NCBI GenBank assembly: GCA_964035015.1 | Contig: OZ036013.1 | Coordinates: 8,329,166 to 8,393,165, forward strand | DNA length: 64,000 bases | Reading direction: 5' to 3' | Origin: Corallium rubrum | Lineage: Eukaryota; Cnidaria; Anthozoa; Scleralcyonacea; Coralliidae | In this document: one piece after another, positions 43,255 through 54,107 of the stretch | Layout of the letters: each line of letters begins with the position of its first letter | Numbering within the stretch: position 1 is the stretch's first letter | Made by a program: the position numbers and the translations under genes | Notes under the pieces: generated by a model | Seen by the model: only the letters and a program-made list of their open reading frames with translations | Told to the model about the DNA's origin: nothing | The model's database searches: none

Positions 43255-43905
43255 ATGAACGCTATGGGAGAAAGGTTACATGACGATTTTCGTGTTAAAG
43301 AAATACTGTCGCACTTTGACTACAGAGTCGATGAAGCGAAAGCGTCTTCTTTGCTGAATAGTTTACTTGCGTCCTATGTCAACTTAACATGGAATCCCAA
43401 AGGAGAAATTGTGTATCTAGGAAGAACTATACCTTAACACAAAAATATCTCAGGAATTCCCGAACCAGCTGGTCTAAACATATTTGTAAAATGACTTGCC
43501 GACATCAAAATTGACAAAAACCTTATTGGAAATGTTCGAGTACTAACGATGTTGGCGCACGAAGAAAAAGAAACAGAATCGGAGAGCGAAAACGAAGAAA
43601 CTGCCTCCGTAGACGATTCGGAAAACGATAAGGATTACACTGTAATAGAATCAGAAAATTCTATAAATGACGAACCTGCTGATTGCGAACATTGTCAAAA
43701 TCCTGTTAATTTTACGCGTGTAGTTGAGCGTCATAAGTGTTTGTGGAAAGATTTTTAACACATGTGTTAATCGAAATCCGATATGTAATGTTTTTGGTAC
43801 AGAATTCAAGGCTTATGACCCATGCTTTCGGACTATAAGATGTTCTGTTTGCCCATATGCTCGTGTTACCGTTAGATCACTAAACAATCAAGAGTTTTTT
43901 GTGTA
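43255..43905 (+). pseudogene. Decayed copy of the 224-residue zinc-ribbon gene
   Basis: Aligns with 52789-53463 over its length but has a premature stop (IP then TAA at 43435), a deletion of about 50 bases after it, and a later frameshift near 43755. The Cys pairs CEHCQNP and the C-terminal CSVCPYA are still visible. Confidence 0.82.
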
Positions 43906-43960
43906 AAGATATATTTCTCAATAAAATATTTTAAATTCTGTACTTTATGCAAGTACACGT

Positions 43961-44321
43961 CTCTTCTTTTGTATGCCGAGTTGGTGCATGTAATCCTCTC
44001 AGTCTCGATAATCACCCACAACGTTTATTCAAAATGGCCGCCAGCCAATTTGTCAATGACAGACGAGGAAATTAATGATTTTAAAGGAAATGTCTGAATA
44101 TCATGTAAATATTTTGAAGTGATAATTGATCTTTCCACTTGCCCACGTCACGTGAAAGTAAAGAATTTTCCAGTTTCTATTTTTGTATTTTGTGCTTTTG
44201 GACGCTTTACGCGATTTGTTTTGTCGTATCGAAATTGGATCCCAGCGGTGATTCCTGTTCAAACAAAAGAAAAGCGCTCAAATTCAGAAGAAAATAGCCG
44301 CTGTGCACCAACATCGACAGC
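43961..44321. other. No feature seen
   Basis: Non-coding; the frame at 44119-44325 has no motif. Confidence 0.45.
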
Positions 44322-44543
44322 TTAGGCCTGGTTTATACAGCGTGCTATGAGCGCACCAAACTAATTAATTATTGGTGCGGTCTTGGCACGCTGATAGAAC
44401 GCTGTCCGATTTATACATGAAATTAGAACCTAATTCAAAGAGCGAGCCAAATTGATTTACGGTATACAGCATGCTATGACCAAACCAATTAGGCAAATAA
44501 TTATTTTGGTCCGCTCATAGCACGCTGTATAAACCAGACCTAA
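44322..44543. mobile_element. 222-bp MITE with TTAGGCCTGGTTTATACAGC ends
   Basis: The 32-base ends (through GTGCTATGAGCG) are inverted with one mismatch. Internal half-copies of GTGCTATGA and TTTGGTC/GGTGCGG make the whole nearly palindromic. Non-coding. Confidence 0.88.
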
Positions 44544-44950
44544 CCTTATTACTCTCCTTGTCCAGCCCATGCAGCTCTTTTGAACTTGATTCTTGCGGAC
44601 TCTCCAATGATTTTTTTATATTCAAATCTTTGTTCATTAGTTTGATCCTTATAACTGGCGAAACGGTTGAATGCCGAGGGTTGAAAATTGGTCCTGAGAG
44701 GTAACTTGGGTCGCCAATTAACAGAGGCTAAACCAATATTTAACAACATTTTTCGTGTGTCCGTTTGTTCCAGAGCGTGAAGAGCCGCATGAACTGGACA
44801 ACGGGAGTAAGCTGTCGATGCAATCAAAATATGAATTTCGAAACCCGCGTTACTGGGGCACACCGCATTCTGTTCGCCGACCTTTTGTCTGGAGAAATAG
44901 ATAATGAAAATATCGTAGTTATAACTTGATTGCGGTGGGAAAAATCTTTG
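44544..44950. other. No feature supported
   Basis: A 104-residue minus frame at 44549-44863 has no motif that I recognise and no supporting copy in the window. Confidence 0.35.
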
Positions 44951-45110
44951 ATGTAATATCTCTACACGAAGGAGTGTTTGATCTTGATATCAAACACCGA
45001 GAAGTCTGTTGAAAGCCCGCAAGGCGAAGCCGAGGTTTTTAATAAATTCGAGATGCCTTGATATCAAATCAAACACAATTTTCGAGTGTATGATATAGCT
45101 TCTCAAATGA
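44951..45110. repeat. Foldback element, copy 3 of the TTTGAGAAGCTATA family
   Basis: Arms GGAGTGTTTGATCTTGATAT and their partner near 45050-45080, a centre GCAAGGCGAAGCCGAGGTTT, and the outer motif GTATGATATAGCTTCTCAAA at the right (inverse of TTTGAGAAGCTATATCATAC). Confidence 0.86.
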
Positions 45111-46695
45111 ATCAGTATTTTAAGAGAAATTTGAGGTAATAATTTATGCATGTGTTTGATCACATATCCAAACTCCGTCTCGGTACTGATTTTATTTGTT
45201 TTTTTCTTATGAATTATTAATGAGAGTTTGAGAACGAACATCTACATATTTTAGAGCGAGAATGTGACTTTTTAATACTAGAACGTTGTTTACTGTACAG
45301 CACTGCGCTGCCCTGCACTGTACTGAGAAATTTATACTATTAAATCTATACTTTGTTTTTGTTTGTTTTCTTATTTTTAAGAGTGAGAGAGACGTTACAA
45401 ACTGTTAAAGATCAACAGGAAATATTTAGACTTCAGTCACAGGTATTTTATTTGGATATTAAACGTTTTTCTGCCTAATGGCTCCTAATTCGTGTGTATG
45501 TGTCGCAGAGGTGGAAAAAGTTGTTTTCTTTCTGGGAACTTGGGTATAGGATAAAACTTATTTCAATTTATAACATTAGGCTGAGGAATTCAGTACAATG
45601 AGTGCAGAAATGTAAATGAAAATGTAAATGAAAACTGCAGCTTTAGCCTGATGTTATAAAGTTAATTAATTTTTATCCCGACTCAGAACGCGTCATTCTG
45701 ATGCGCAGTCGACATTCGCGATCCATGTATTCGTCTAAATCATACATGTATGTATATATAAACAACCTGTAAACGACGATAAGGACTGTGAAATGAAGCA
45801 AGTTCAAACGCTTTTGGAAGTACTATGCTAGAGACAAATGAGGACCTTTATGTGCTCTCGAATTAGACTGACTCATGCGGAATGCAACGCGAGTAGGGCA
45901 CTTCGCATCGCTCGTAAGGTTGTTGGTCAATTTGGCCAATTTCTAGAACCTGTTTGCAAAGATTACTATGGCTAACACTATGGATAGTCGTGCTTTCAGG
46001 CAAAAATAAGACGAGCTAGGGAAGTACTTTGTTGTCGAAGTAAGCAAATATTTGTTAGTTATAACCGTTCCTTAGTTCATGCTGAAGCCAAATGGAGTTC
46101 GGCAAAGACGAAATATGTCACCGTTTAAACAAAATTTGAATTATTATGTGCTCTCCTTATTATTTACTGTTGAGAATCTCCATTATTACGGTCCTTAATA
46201 CGCACGCGCACCACCATCTTGTCCCAAATTTCTGGTAATGGTCATAATAAAGCAACTTTTCTTCAAATAATTGAGTGTATCTCGTTTGTTTTGGTATATT
46301 ATGTCCATGCTCGCACCCAGGGCAATGTGATCAATGTCCTAGAATCTAGGACACCCAGTTTTCATCTGACCAGCGCCTCCGATTTTCCAGTGTACACAGG
46401 AGCCCTGGGAAAGAGGATCACGCCGCCATTAGAGGGGAAAACAAAGAACTAAAACAAGCCTTTTACCACGATTTTTAAGAAAGTAAAACTTTTAGAGTTT
46501 TCTGTCGTATTACTACTATAAATTCTTACCTTTATCTTTGTTGAATTTTTCCACTCCTTGGATATAAATTGTGGCCGCCATTTTGAAATACCTGGCCGCG
46601 CGTACTTGGCAACTTTTCAAAGGACCTGCATGGATACTAGCTTTTGGGTCATTCCAGCTCAAATCATCACCAAGAATGAGATTTGTTAATCATAC
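45111..46695. other. No gene recognised
   Basis: A possible small exon at 45383-45441 (TTAAG acceptor; RETLQTVKDQQEIFRLQSQ; donor GTATTT) could belong upstream of the transposase remnant at 47290, but this is weak. The rest is non-coding. Confidence 0.35.
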
Positions 46696-46699
46696 CTTT

Positions 46700-47100
46700 T
46701 AGATTTTCCTAAAATTTTAGCGTATGGGTAAAATTCCATGTCATAAACACCCTTGCCAAGTATTTTTCCAATAGGCCCAACCATTCCAAATGTTCAGATC
46801 TATACATTTTGGGCCAAAAAAGCCGAAATTTTAGACAGGAAACAGAGTTGATGTTATTGTGTCCAAAGAACTGCTCCAGAAATAATTTAAGTGGAATGAA
46901 ACTTGGCCCTATGGTACTCAAGACAGCCATTCTAATAACAAAATGTCCCGTATTTTCAAACCATCTGTAATCGGTAGTCAGTTTAAGGTGCCCCCAACAA
47001 AAGTACAAAGTTGTATCACTTTAAACAAAGACTTTTTCTTATCTATATCAATATATTTAAAATATGTAGAAGTTTCAGCTTGGTACTAGTAACCCCTCCT
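46700..47100 (-). repeat. Fragment of the Polinton-like terminal repeat
   Basis: Similar to 54560-54870 (and inverted to 49955-50260), with a diverged insert at 46760-46900. On the minus strand it has the frame WGHLKLTTDYRWFEN.GHFVIRM shared with the other two copies, which is as likely to reflect repeat identity as coding. Confidence 0.8.
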
Positions 47101-47289
47101 CGAAAAAAACCGACAAAGAAAGTTGGGAAAAATTCTATGATTTTTCCCTAGCACATATCAAGTTACATGCTTTCCAATTGCTGACATTTCATAAGCACAA
47201 GTACAAGAATCTATGAGGTATGTATTGACGAGGTGTTTTTTTTGCATTTGATGTTAACGTTTGTCAACTCATATCTCTCTTTAAATCGT

Positions 47290-49215
47290 AGTTTGGCTTA
47301 CGTGGAAATCAAGGACGAACGGATCCCTGCTCTTTTGGACTCGAATGTCACAAGAAGTCCCATACCAGTCAAACAGGATTGGTAGAATTTGCACACTTAG
47401 AAGAGTCCCAGCAAGAAATAATTATTTTAAGATCAGGAGTAACAAGTGAAATAAAGACCCTTTACCATCTTCATAAACAATTTTTGTTGATGAAGTTCGA
47501 GTCTTTTGAGAGAGTTGCTGCGACCCATATGCTACCCATGAAAAATCCAGGAAAGGTAAGTATATTTTCTAAAACAAATGAAAATGAAAGATTTGAGTCT
47601 TATGCTCACAAATTGTTTTCATAAAAGTTAGCAATGAGAAATCTTCAATACTGCATTCTAAACGTTTATATTTATTGGTAACATGCATCTATCTACAGGT
47701 TCTCTTAGACGTATCGGCATGGATCTGGTGGAAGTCAAGCAAAGTTCAGCACGGTAAAAGAAAGTTGGAAGCTGCCTTTGGAACTATTGCAAAAAAGCTT
47801 GCTAGATCACTGGATGTACCCGTATATAGAGATTGCAGGATGCTGAGGATAAGGAAGCAGAGGATGCATTTGAAAAAGAAAAAGCCTTTGATGATACGAT
47901 GCTTTCACTGAAAGAAAAGCTTAGATTTTTGAACAACAATAGGCACAAAATTCAGCTCCTTACTCTCGTTCCACCGAACTGGACTATCAAACAAGCAGCT
48001 GAATATTTTAATGTATCGCAGTATATGATACGTATACATCTCGCAAGTTAGCAAACGATAAAAGCATTTTATCACTGCCTGATCCAAAGAGGTGTAAAGG
48101 ATTACCAGCAGAAATGTCTGACTTGGTACATCTCTTCTATCACGATGATGAGTTTACCAGGTTAATGCCAGAGAAGAAAAACTTTGTGAGTGTTTTACAA
48201 AATGTGCATAAGCAAAAAAGACTTATTTTATTCAACTTGAAAGAGCTATTTTATGCTTTTTAGGGAAAAGTTTCCAGAGGTAAAAGTTGGTTTCTCTAAG
48301 TTTGGTTCTTGGCGGCCAAAGTGGTGTGTTTTGGCCGGAGGCGCTGGGACACATTCTGTCTGTGTGTGTAACATGCATTACAATATCAAACTTTTGCTTG
48401 CTGCAATAGGTGCAAACTACAAAGAGTTAATGCAGTTGATTGTCTGCGACCTTACCAATTGAGAGTGTATGGTGCAGAGATGTGCCCATTGTCCGGAGAC
48501 ACCCAATGCTCTCAGAGATCATCTAAACGATATTGTAACTGACTGTGATGATGTTTTGGAGTTTTCCCAGTGGACTACAACCGATCGATCTAGTTTCATA
48601 CGCCAACAAACATCAGTTGAATATTATATTGATCTTGTAATTTTGCAGTTGCAAAAGTTGACAGCTCACTCTTACATTGCCAAATCTCAAACTCAGGATT
48701 TAAAGAAGAGGAAAGAGGAGGTAGAAGAAGATTGTGTATTGTTTCTAGGGGACTTCGCGGAGAATTATAAATTTGTCGTGCAAGATGAGGTGGAAGGGTT
48801 CCACTGGAACAACTTACAGTGACTTTTCACCCCGTTGTAATTTATTTCGAAAAGGAATCGGTAATAAATCATTATTCGTACTGTGTCATATCCGATGATA
48901 TGACCCATGATGTTGTTTTTGTTTACGACGTGCAGACGAAGGTGATATATAGAGGACATTAAAGAACGAATTCCTAGTATGAAAAAAAATTGAATATTTT
49001 TCAGATGGTTGTGGAGGCCAGTATAAAAACAGAAAGAATTTTATAACCTTTGCCTTCATAAGAAAGATTTTGACGCAGAGAAAAAAAAATGGTCATTCTT
49101 CACCACAAGCCATGGCAAGCAGCCGTGTGATGTATTGGAGGGACGGTTAAACGTTTCGTTGGAAAAGCAAACCTCCACAGAAGCCTGAATAATCAGATCT
49201 TAAGGTTACAGGATA
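47290..49215 (+). pseudogene. Transposase-like multi-exon pseudogene, family unassigned
   Basis: Pieces in order: exon 47291-47555 (CSFGLECHKKSHTSQTGLVE..., donor GTAAGT), exon from 47699 (RKLEAAFGTIAKKLARSLDV, then EKLRFLNNNRHKIQLLTLVP), then 48190-48820 (FREKFPEVKVGFSKFGSWRP then KWCVLAG and THSVCVCNMHYNIKLL; CAHCPETP; LGDFAENYKFVVQDEVEGFH). The last piece, around 49000-49190, reads DGCGGQYKNRKNF and FFTTSHGKQPCDVLEGRLN across frame breaks. The acidic positions of GDFAENY and DGCGGQYKN and the SHGK..CD motif suggest a DDE-type nuclease core. It has stops and frameshifts. I know this signature from many invertebrate genomes but cannot name the superfamily with certainty. Confidence 0.7.
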
Positions 49216-49437
49216 CCCTACCAAGCCATTTCAAGAAATTTGTTACCGCTCGCTCAATTCTTTTCCGATTTGTCTCAAATTTGCACCAAATGTAGTTAAG
49301 TATGTGACGGACACTATCGTATTATGCAGTAAATAAGAAATAAAAGATTGTTGCAGATGTACTCATCACTTTAAAATCACAGTACCTTCGCGCCGCGGTT
49401 TAAGGCGGTCTTTGGTTTTACCAAGAAGTTCTCAATT
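49216..49437. other. No feature seen
   Basis: Non-coding flank of the transposase remnant. Confidence 0.4.
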
Positions 49438-49600
49438 TATCATATTTACACTTCTCAATGTTTGTTCTGAAAAAGTGTGTTCACGCGTTTTATTTATGTA
49501 AAAATTACCTGAGTTACAAGCTTTTATTTGTCAATTGCTTGTGCCACAACATAGGTCGAGAAATAAAATATCCTAGCTGCTAAACCACTACGTTAATAAA
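49438..49600 (+). repeat. Polinton-like terminal repeat end, extra copy
   Basis: Same orientation and sequence as the outer right end at 55253-55402 (TACACTTCTCAATGTTTGTT ... TAGCTGCTAAACCACTACGT). It is inverted relative to 49795-49945, so these two face each other across about 195 bases. Confidence 0.88.
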
Positions 49601-49629
49601 TTGCTAATTTATTTACTAAGGGAAGTCAT

Positions 49630-49760
49630 CACAGGAATCTCTCCGTGATCTACATTGTTCAGAATATATTTCACCAAGGCAAAGAAACAAGAAACATCAG
49701 CCTCAACGCACACTATATCGTACTATTCAAGTCTCTGATGGATAAGCAACAAATTTCTGT
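49630..49760 (+). pseudogene. Fragment of the packaging-type ATPase
   Basis: One open stretch reads NLSVIYIVQNIFHQGKETRN, then ISLNAHYIVLFKS and DKQQIS. It is clearly the ATPase segment at about 42050-42190 minus but in the other orientation and less decayed. It sits alone between two facing terminal-repeat ends, so a third Polinton-like copy must have existed and been almost fully deleted. Confidence 0.85.
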
Positions 49761-49794
49761 CTACGAACACAATGTGTTCGCATTTTTTTATTAA

Positions 49795-51257
49795 TGTAGT
49801 GGTTTAGCAGCTAGGATATTTTATTTCTCGACCTATGTTGTGGCACAAGCAATTGACTAATAAAAGCTTGTAACTCAGGTAATTTTTACATAAATAAAAC
49901 GCGTGAACACACTTTTTTAGAACAAACATTGAGAAGTGTAAATAGGAGGGGTTACTAGTACCACGCTGAAACTTCTACATATTTTAAATATATTTATATC
50001 GATAAGAAAAAGTCTTTGTTAAAAGTGATACAACTTTGTACTTTCCTTGGGGGCACCTTAAACTGACTACCGATTACAGATGGTTCGAAAATATAGGACA
50101 CTTTGTTATTAGAATGGCTGTCTTGAGTGCTGTCACAAGCTTTGATGGATGTATTTTCAGATTCAGCATAGCTGAAAATACCATAATACTTGGCAAGATT
50201 GGTTGTGACATGGAATTTTACATATACCAAATTTTAAGCAAATCCAAAGGGTAGGGTTAAGTCACCTTGATAATTTGAGCTGGAATGACAGTAGTGATAG
50301 ATCCCCATCGGGAGACCAAAGGGTGCCGCCTCATTAAATATTCAACTTATTATTTATTCATTTTATAGCGTCGCGTTACGTCACTAAGTTCTAACCCTAG
50401 TCCCGGCACCCCCGTACCCCCGCTTTTAGCCAACCCCCCGGGATTTTTACTACGTCATTCATTCTCATGCTCCCTCAGGACCCCCTAGCCCTAACTTTCC
50501 CCCAACCCCCTAGCCCTAGCTTTCATTCAACCCCCGTGCGATTTATTATTTATTCATTCTCATGCTCCTTTGGGACCCTCTAACCCTAACCTTTGACTCC
50601 CTATGAGCCGCTCAGGCAAATGCTAGAGTTGATTCTGTTATAAGTACTAAAGTACGGTGTTGTGCATATACACTTTACCTCAACAGTGGGTACGGTAAAC
50701 GTTTGACAAGATGGATATTATGTACGATGAGTTAAAGAAAAATAACATTGATATCGACAGAGACACTTTGTCGTATTACCTTAAACATTTTCTAGAAGAA
50801 CATAGAGTACTATTCGACAGCCGAATGGCTGAATCACCTGAGATACCTTAGCTCCAATATTATTTGAATATTATATTAGTTAGCTTTAGAACCTAAATAT
50901 TCAGACAAAACCAGTACAGAATTATTGCTAAGCCATCGTTTATAAAAACAAGTGAAGAAACCGTAGGAAGAAGCTTAGTTTGTCCATTTGGGAAACCATG
51001 AGAAAAACGTACAACACGAACTTAGAAAGTTTTGTGAATATTGACCAACTACCCTACTTTGAAACATTGCAGAGCTTGGTTAAATAATTCGTTGCTATGG
51101 TTTGGTATGCTATAAGATTCTCGCACGTGCAGAACACAAAAGGGAAAAGCTATTAAAACCTCATCACGGGTCATTAGTGGTACAACTTGCTTGTATTTGC
51201 ATATACTGTAGAATGTGTAATTATTTGTGGGGTTGTGAAAGGATAATAAGGGATATA
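49795..51257 (+). repeat. Left inverted arm of the Polinton-like element
   Basis: Contains, from outside, TAGCAGCTAGGATATTTTAT, the WGHLKLTTDYRWFEN frame, an AATAAATAATAAG/GAGGCGGCACC region, a CCC-rich part (50400-50560) and a 46-residue ORF at 50711. It ends at GTGAAAGGATAATAAGGGAT. Confidence 0.9.
50711..50851 (+). CDS. 46-residue ORF in the left arm
   Basis: Begins MDIMYDELKKNNIDIDRDTL and is acidic and probably helical. The inverted arm carries the same ORF at 53967-54107, open with at most small changes. Being in a repeat arm it is duplicated by necessity, so conservation alone does not prove coding. It begins about 60 bases after a TTATAAGTACTAAAGTACGG palindrome-like motif. Function unknown. 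Confidence 0.4.
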   Translation: MDIMYDELKKNNIDIDRDTLSYYLKHFLEEHRVLFDSRMAESPEIP

Positions 51258-51341
51258 TGTGTTACCATATAGAGAAACCGCGTCGCGTCGTCTCATTCGG
51301 ATTCTGTTCTCTCACGAGTAACATCGAAAGTTCTTTGGGGT

Positions 51342-51914
51342 GTGTTTGAAACGATTAATCCTCCTCCAGAACGTATCATTTGGTGTTATGGGCAATGGCA
51401 GCCCATGTATTTAGAAATGATCAAAACAATACCAGGCATCGAATTCTTTGAGGGTATACCTTCCGACATTGACTCTGATAATTTAGGACGTTTTCTGACG
51501 TTTCAAAACCAACTGCAAAATCAGTCTCAACCTCTGACTAATCTTCAAACTCAGCAAAATACAGAAAATTTGACACCAGAGATAAAGCAAGAAACTGACG
51601 ACCTTCCGTGGAGTTTCCCTGCTACACCTAGAACTTATTTTGTAACACCGCCTCCAAAAGTTGAACAACCAACGCTTAAACATAATTTCTTTCATAATTT
51701 GGAAAGCTCTTCGGATTGGAAAGAAAGCGACTTGGCAAAGATGACCTCAGATGATAGAGAAGAGTATGAACATCATCTATTGATGACTAGATCAAAATAT
51801 TTACCCATGACAAAAGAAGATGTATCACAATTATCACCAACGGACAAGGAAGACTATCACGCTACCTTTAAAATAAAAACGCCTAAATGTAATCTAAGAA
51901 GCAGACCTTACTAA
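51342..51914 (+). CDS. Fusion of an ATPase fragment with protein B, Walker A lost
   Basis: A 190-residue frame. Residues 1-47 are ATPase (NPPPERIIWCYGQWQPMYLE, then IPGIEFFEGIPSDID), starting just after where Walker A should be. At residue 48 it jumps to the middle of protein B (LGRFLTFQNQLQ) and continues to a Lys/Arg-rich end (KCNLRSRPY). In the decayed block these are two separate genes, so a deletion has joined them in frame. Without Walker A and B it cannot bind ATP like the parent. Whether the fusion is used is unknown; the frame is open to a normal end. Confidence 0.7.
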   Translation: MFETINPPPERIIWCYGQWQPMYLEMIKTIPGIEFFEGIPSDIDSDNLGRFLTFQNQLQNQSQPLTNLQTQQNTENLTPEIKQETDDLPWSFPATPRTYFVTPPPKVEQPTLKHNFFHNLESSSDWKESDLAKMTSDDREEYEHHLLMTRSKYLPMTKEDVSQLSPTDKEDYHATFKIKTPKCNLRSRPY

Positions 51915-52003
51915 AACTTTTGATATGTATATGTTTGAACGAAAACCGAAATAAATATTTTTAAGCTAAATGCTTTTGTATGTATGTGTGTGTGTTTATT
52001 TGT

Positions 52004-52370
52004 TCCTCCTCCTCCTCTTTCTCCTCCTCCTCCTCCTCTTCCTCCTCCTCGTCCTCCTCGTCCTCCTCTTTTTCCTCCTCCTCTTTCTCCTCCTCCTCCT
52101 CCTCCTCTTCTCCTCCTCCTCCTCTTTCTCCTCCTCCTCCTCCTCTTTCTCCTCCTCCTCTTTCTCCTCCTCCTCCTCCTCCTCTTTCTCCTCCTCCTCC
52201 TCTTTCTCCTCCTCCTCCTCTCCTCTTTTTCCTCCTCCTCTTTCTCCTCCTCCTCTTTCTCCTCCTCCTCTTTCTCCTCCTCCTCTTTCTCCTCCTCCTC
52301 CTCCTCTTCCTCCTCCTCCTCCTCCTCCTCCTCCTCCTCCTCCTCCTCCTCCTCCTCCTCCTCCTCCTCT
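52004..52370. repeat. (CCT)n pyrimidine tract
   Basis: About 365 bases of C and T, mostly CTC CTC TTT units. All three forward frames are open through it and are artefacts. It lies between the fusion gene and the 105-residue gene. Confidence 0.98.
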
Positions 52371-52426
52371 TAAAATGTGTGTTTTGGTAGCGTTTTCCTC
52401 ATTTAGACACTGACTGTCAAATAGAG

Positions 52427-52744
52427 ATGTTGATCAAAAAGAACAAACCGTTTCTTGAACTTTTATGTACAAGTGAACCTATTCAACAGCGAGCTCTGTT
52501 GGAGACTGCAAACCCCGAGCAAATTAGATGCATTTGTGATTGTATGTTGAACTTTTGGTCAATGCAATATCAATTATCACCTGCTTTGCTTGAAGACGTT
52601 AAGCCTTATAGCGACGACATATCAACTTTGGCTAGTCCCCGAAGTAGTTTTATGAGAAAAAAGGAAATACTGATTCAAAAATGTGCAGGATTTCTTGATG
52701 TCTTTCTTGGTCCTGTTTTAGAAGGACTCGCAGAACTAATATAA
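52427..52744 (+). CDS. 105-residue Polinton-like protein, possible small virion protein
   Basis: Begins MLIKKNKPFLELLCTSEPIQ, is rich in helix-forming residues, has SFMRKKEILIQKCAGFLDVF as a basic motif, and ends in a hydrophobic GPVLEGLAELI helix. The layout (QQRALL, CDCMLNFW, basic KKEILIQK, then a Leu-rich end) resembles small proteins that recur beside ATPases in animal Polinton/adintovirus-like elements and have been compared to adenoviral core peptides. That assignment is from memory. A decayed copy is at 42898-43216. It is intact here and spaced 45 bases from the next gene. Confidence 0.6.
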   Translation: MLIKKNKPFLELLCTSEPIQQRALLETANPEQIRCICDCMLNFWSMQYQLSPALLEDVKPYSDDISTLASPRSSFMRKKEILIQKCAGFLDVFLGPVLEGLAELI

Positions 52745-52788
52745 AAGAGCGATATTTTATAAAGACCCTCATTCGAACCCTGAACAAG

Positions 52789-53463
52789 ATGGGAGAAAGA
52801 TTACATGATGATTTTCGTGTTAAAGAAATACTGTCACACTTTGACTATGGAGTCGATGAAGCGACAGCGTCTTCTTTGCTGAATAGTTTACTCGCGTCCT
52901 ATGTCAACTTAACATGGAATCCCAAAGGAGAAATTGTGTATCAAGGAAGAACTATACCAAACACAAAAATAGCCGAATTGGTAGAATACTGCGTATCACC
53001 TTATGTCTCAGGAATTCCCGAACCAGCTGGTCTAAATGTATTTGTAAAAGGACTCGCCGACATTAACATTGACAAAAACCTTATCGAAAATGTTCGAGTG
53101 CTGACAATGTTGGCGCAGGCAGAAGAAGAAACAGAATTAGAGAGCGAAAACGAAGAAACTTCGTCCGAAGAAGATTCCGAACACGATAAAGATTACACCG
53201 AAATAGAATCAGAAAATTCTATAATTGACGAACCTGTTGATTGCGAACGTTGTCAGAATCCTGTTAATTTTACACATGTAATTGAGTGTCCTAAGTGTTT
53301 GTGGAAATATTTTAACAAATGCGTTATTCGAAATCTGATATGTAATGTTTGTGGTACAGAATTCAAGACTCATGATCCATGCCTTTGGACTATAAGATGT
53401 ACTGTATGCCCATATGCTAGTGTTACCGATAGATCACTAAATAATCAAGAGTTTTTTGTGTAA
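52789..53463 (+). CDS. 224-residue acidic protein with C-terminal zinc ribbons
   Basis: Residues 1-110 are helical (MGERLHDDFRVKEILSHFDY). About 115-150 is strongly acidic (ETELESENEETSSEEDSEHD). The C-terminus has CERCQNP, CPKCLW, CNVCGTEF and CTVCPYA, four Cys pairs that could form two zinc ribbons. The start at 52789 is the first ATG after the preceding gene, and the decayed copy at 43255 starts alike (MNAMGERLHDDF). Function unknown; zinc ribbons next to acidic regions are common in transcription or processivity factors, but that is inference. It is the best-preserved gene of the element. Confidence 0.65.
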   Translation: MGERLHDDFRVKEILSHFDYGVDEATASSLLNSLLASYVNLTWNPKGEIVYQGRTIPNTKIAELVEYCVSPYVSGIPEPAGLNVFVKGLADINIDKNLIENVRVLTMLAQAEEETELESENEETSSEEDSEHDKDYTEIESENSIIDEPVDCERCQNPVNFTHVIECPKCLWKYFNKCVIRNLICNVCGTEFKTHDPCLWTIRCTVCPYASVTDRSLNNQEFFV

Positions 53464-53966
53464 ATAAATATTTTAAACTGATTGTTATGAATTCTGTCTT
53501 ATGCAAAGTACACTCTAATGACTTTTTGGCCTAAACGTGCCTACGCATTAAAGCGTCTTCATATCCCTTATTATCCTTTCACAACCCCACAAATAATTAC
53601 ATATTCTACAGTATATGCAAAGACAAGCGAGTTGTACCACTAATGACCGGTGATGAGGTTTTAATAGCGTTTCCCTTTTGTGTTCTGCACGTGCGAGAAT
53701 CTTATAGCATACCAAACCATAGCAACGAATTATTTAACCAAGCTCTGCAATGTTTCAAAGTAGGGTATTTGGTCAATATTCACAAAACTTTCTAAGTTCG
53801 TGTTGTACGTTTTTCTCATGGTTTCCCAAAACTGACAAACTAAGCTTCTTCCTACGGTTTCTTCACTTGTTTTTATAAACGATGGCTTAGCAATAATTCT
53901 GTACTGGTTTTGTCTGAATATTTAGGTTCTAAAGCTAACTAATATAATATTCAAATAATATTGGAG

Positions 53967-54107
53967 CTAAGGTATCTCAGGTGATTCAGCCATTCGGCTG
54001 TCGAATAGTACTCTATGTTCTTCTAGAAAATGTTTAAGGTAATACGACAAAGTGTCTCTGTCGATATCAATGTTATTTTTCTTTAACTCATCGTAAATAA
54101 TATCCAT
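53967..54107 (-). CDS. 46-residue ORF in the right arm
   Basis: Inverted copy of the 50711-50851 ORF, also open from ATG to TAG; one visible change (ATGTAC to ATTTAC) replaces M by I. Confidence 0.4.
   Translation of the reverse strand: MDIIYDELKKNNIDIDRDTLSYYLKHFLEEHRVLFDSRMAESPEIP

Noticed and set aside
44549..44863. 104-residue minus frame with Cys residues
   Set aside because: No recognisable domain, no copy in the window and no splice support; left as unannotated.
51970..52413. Three long overlapping frames rich in Pro, Ser or Leu
   Set aside because: All derive from the CCT tract.
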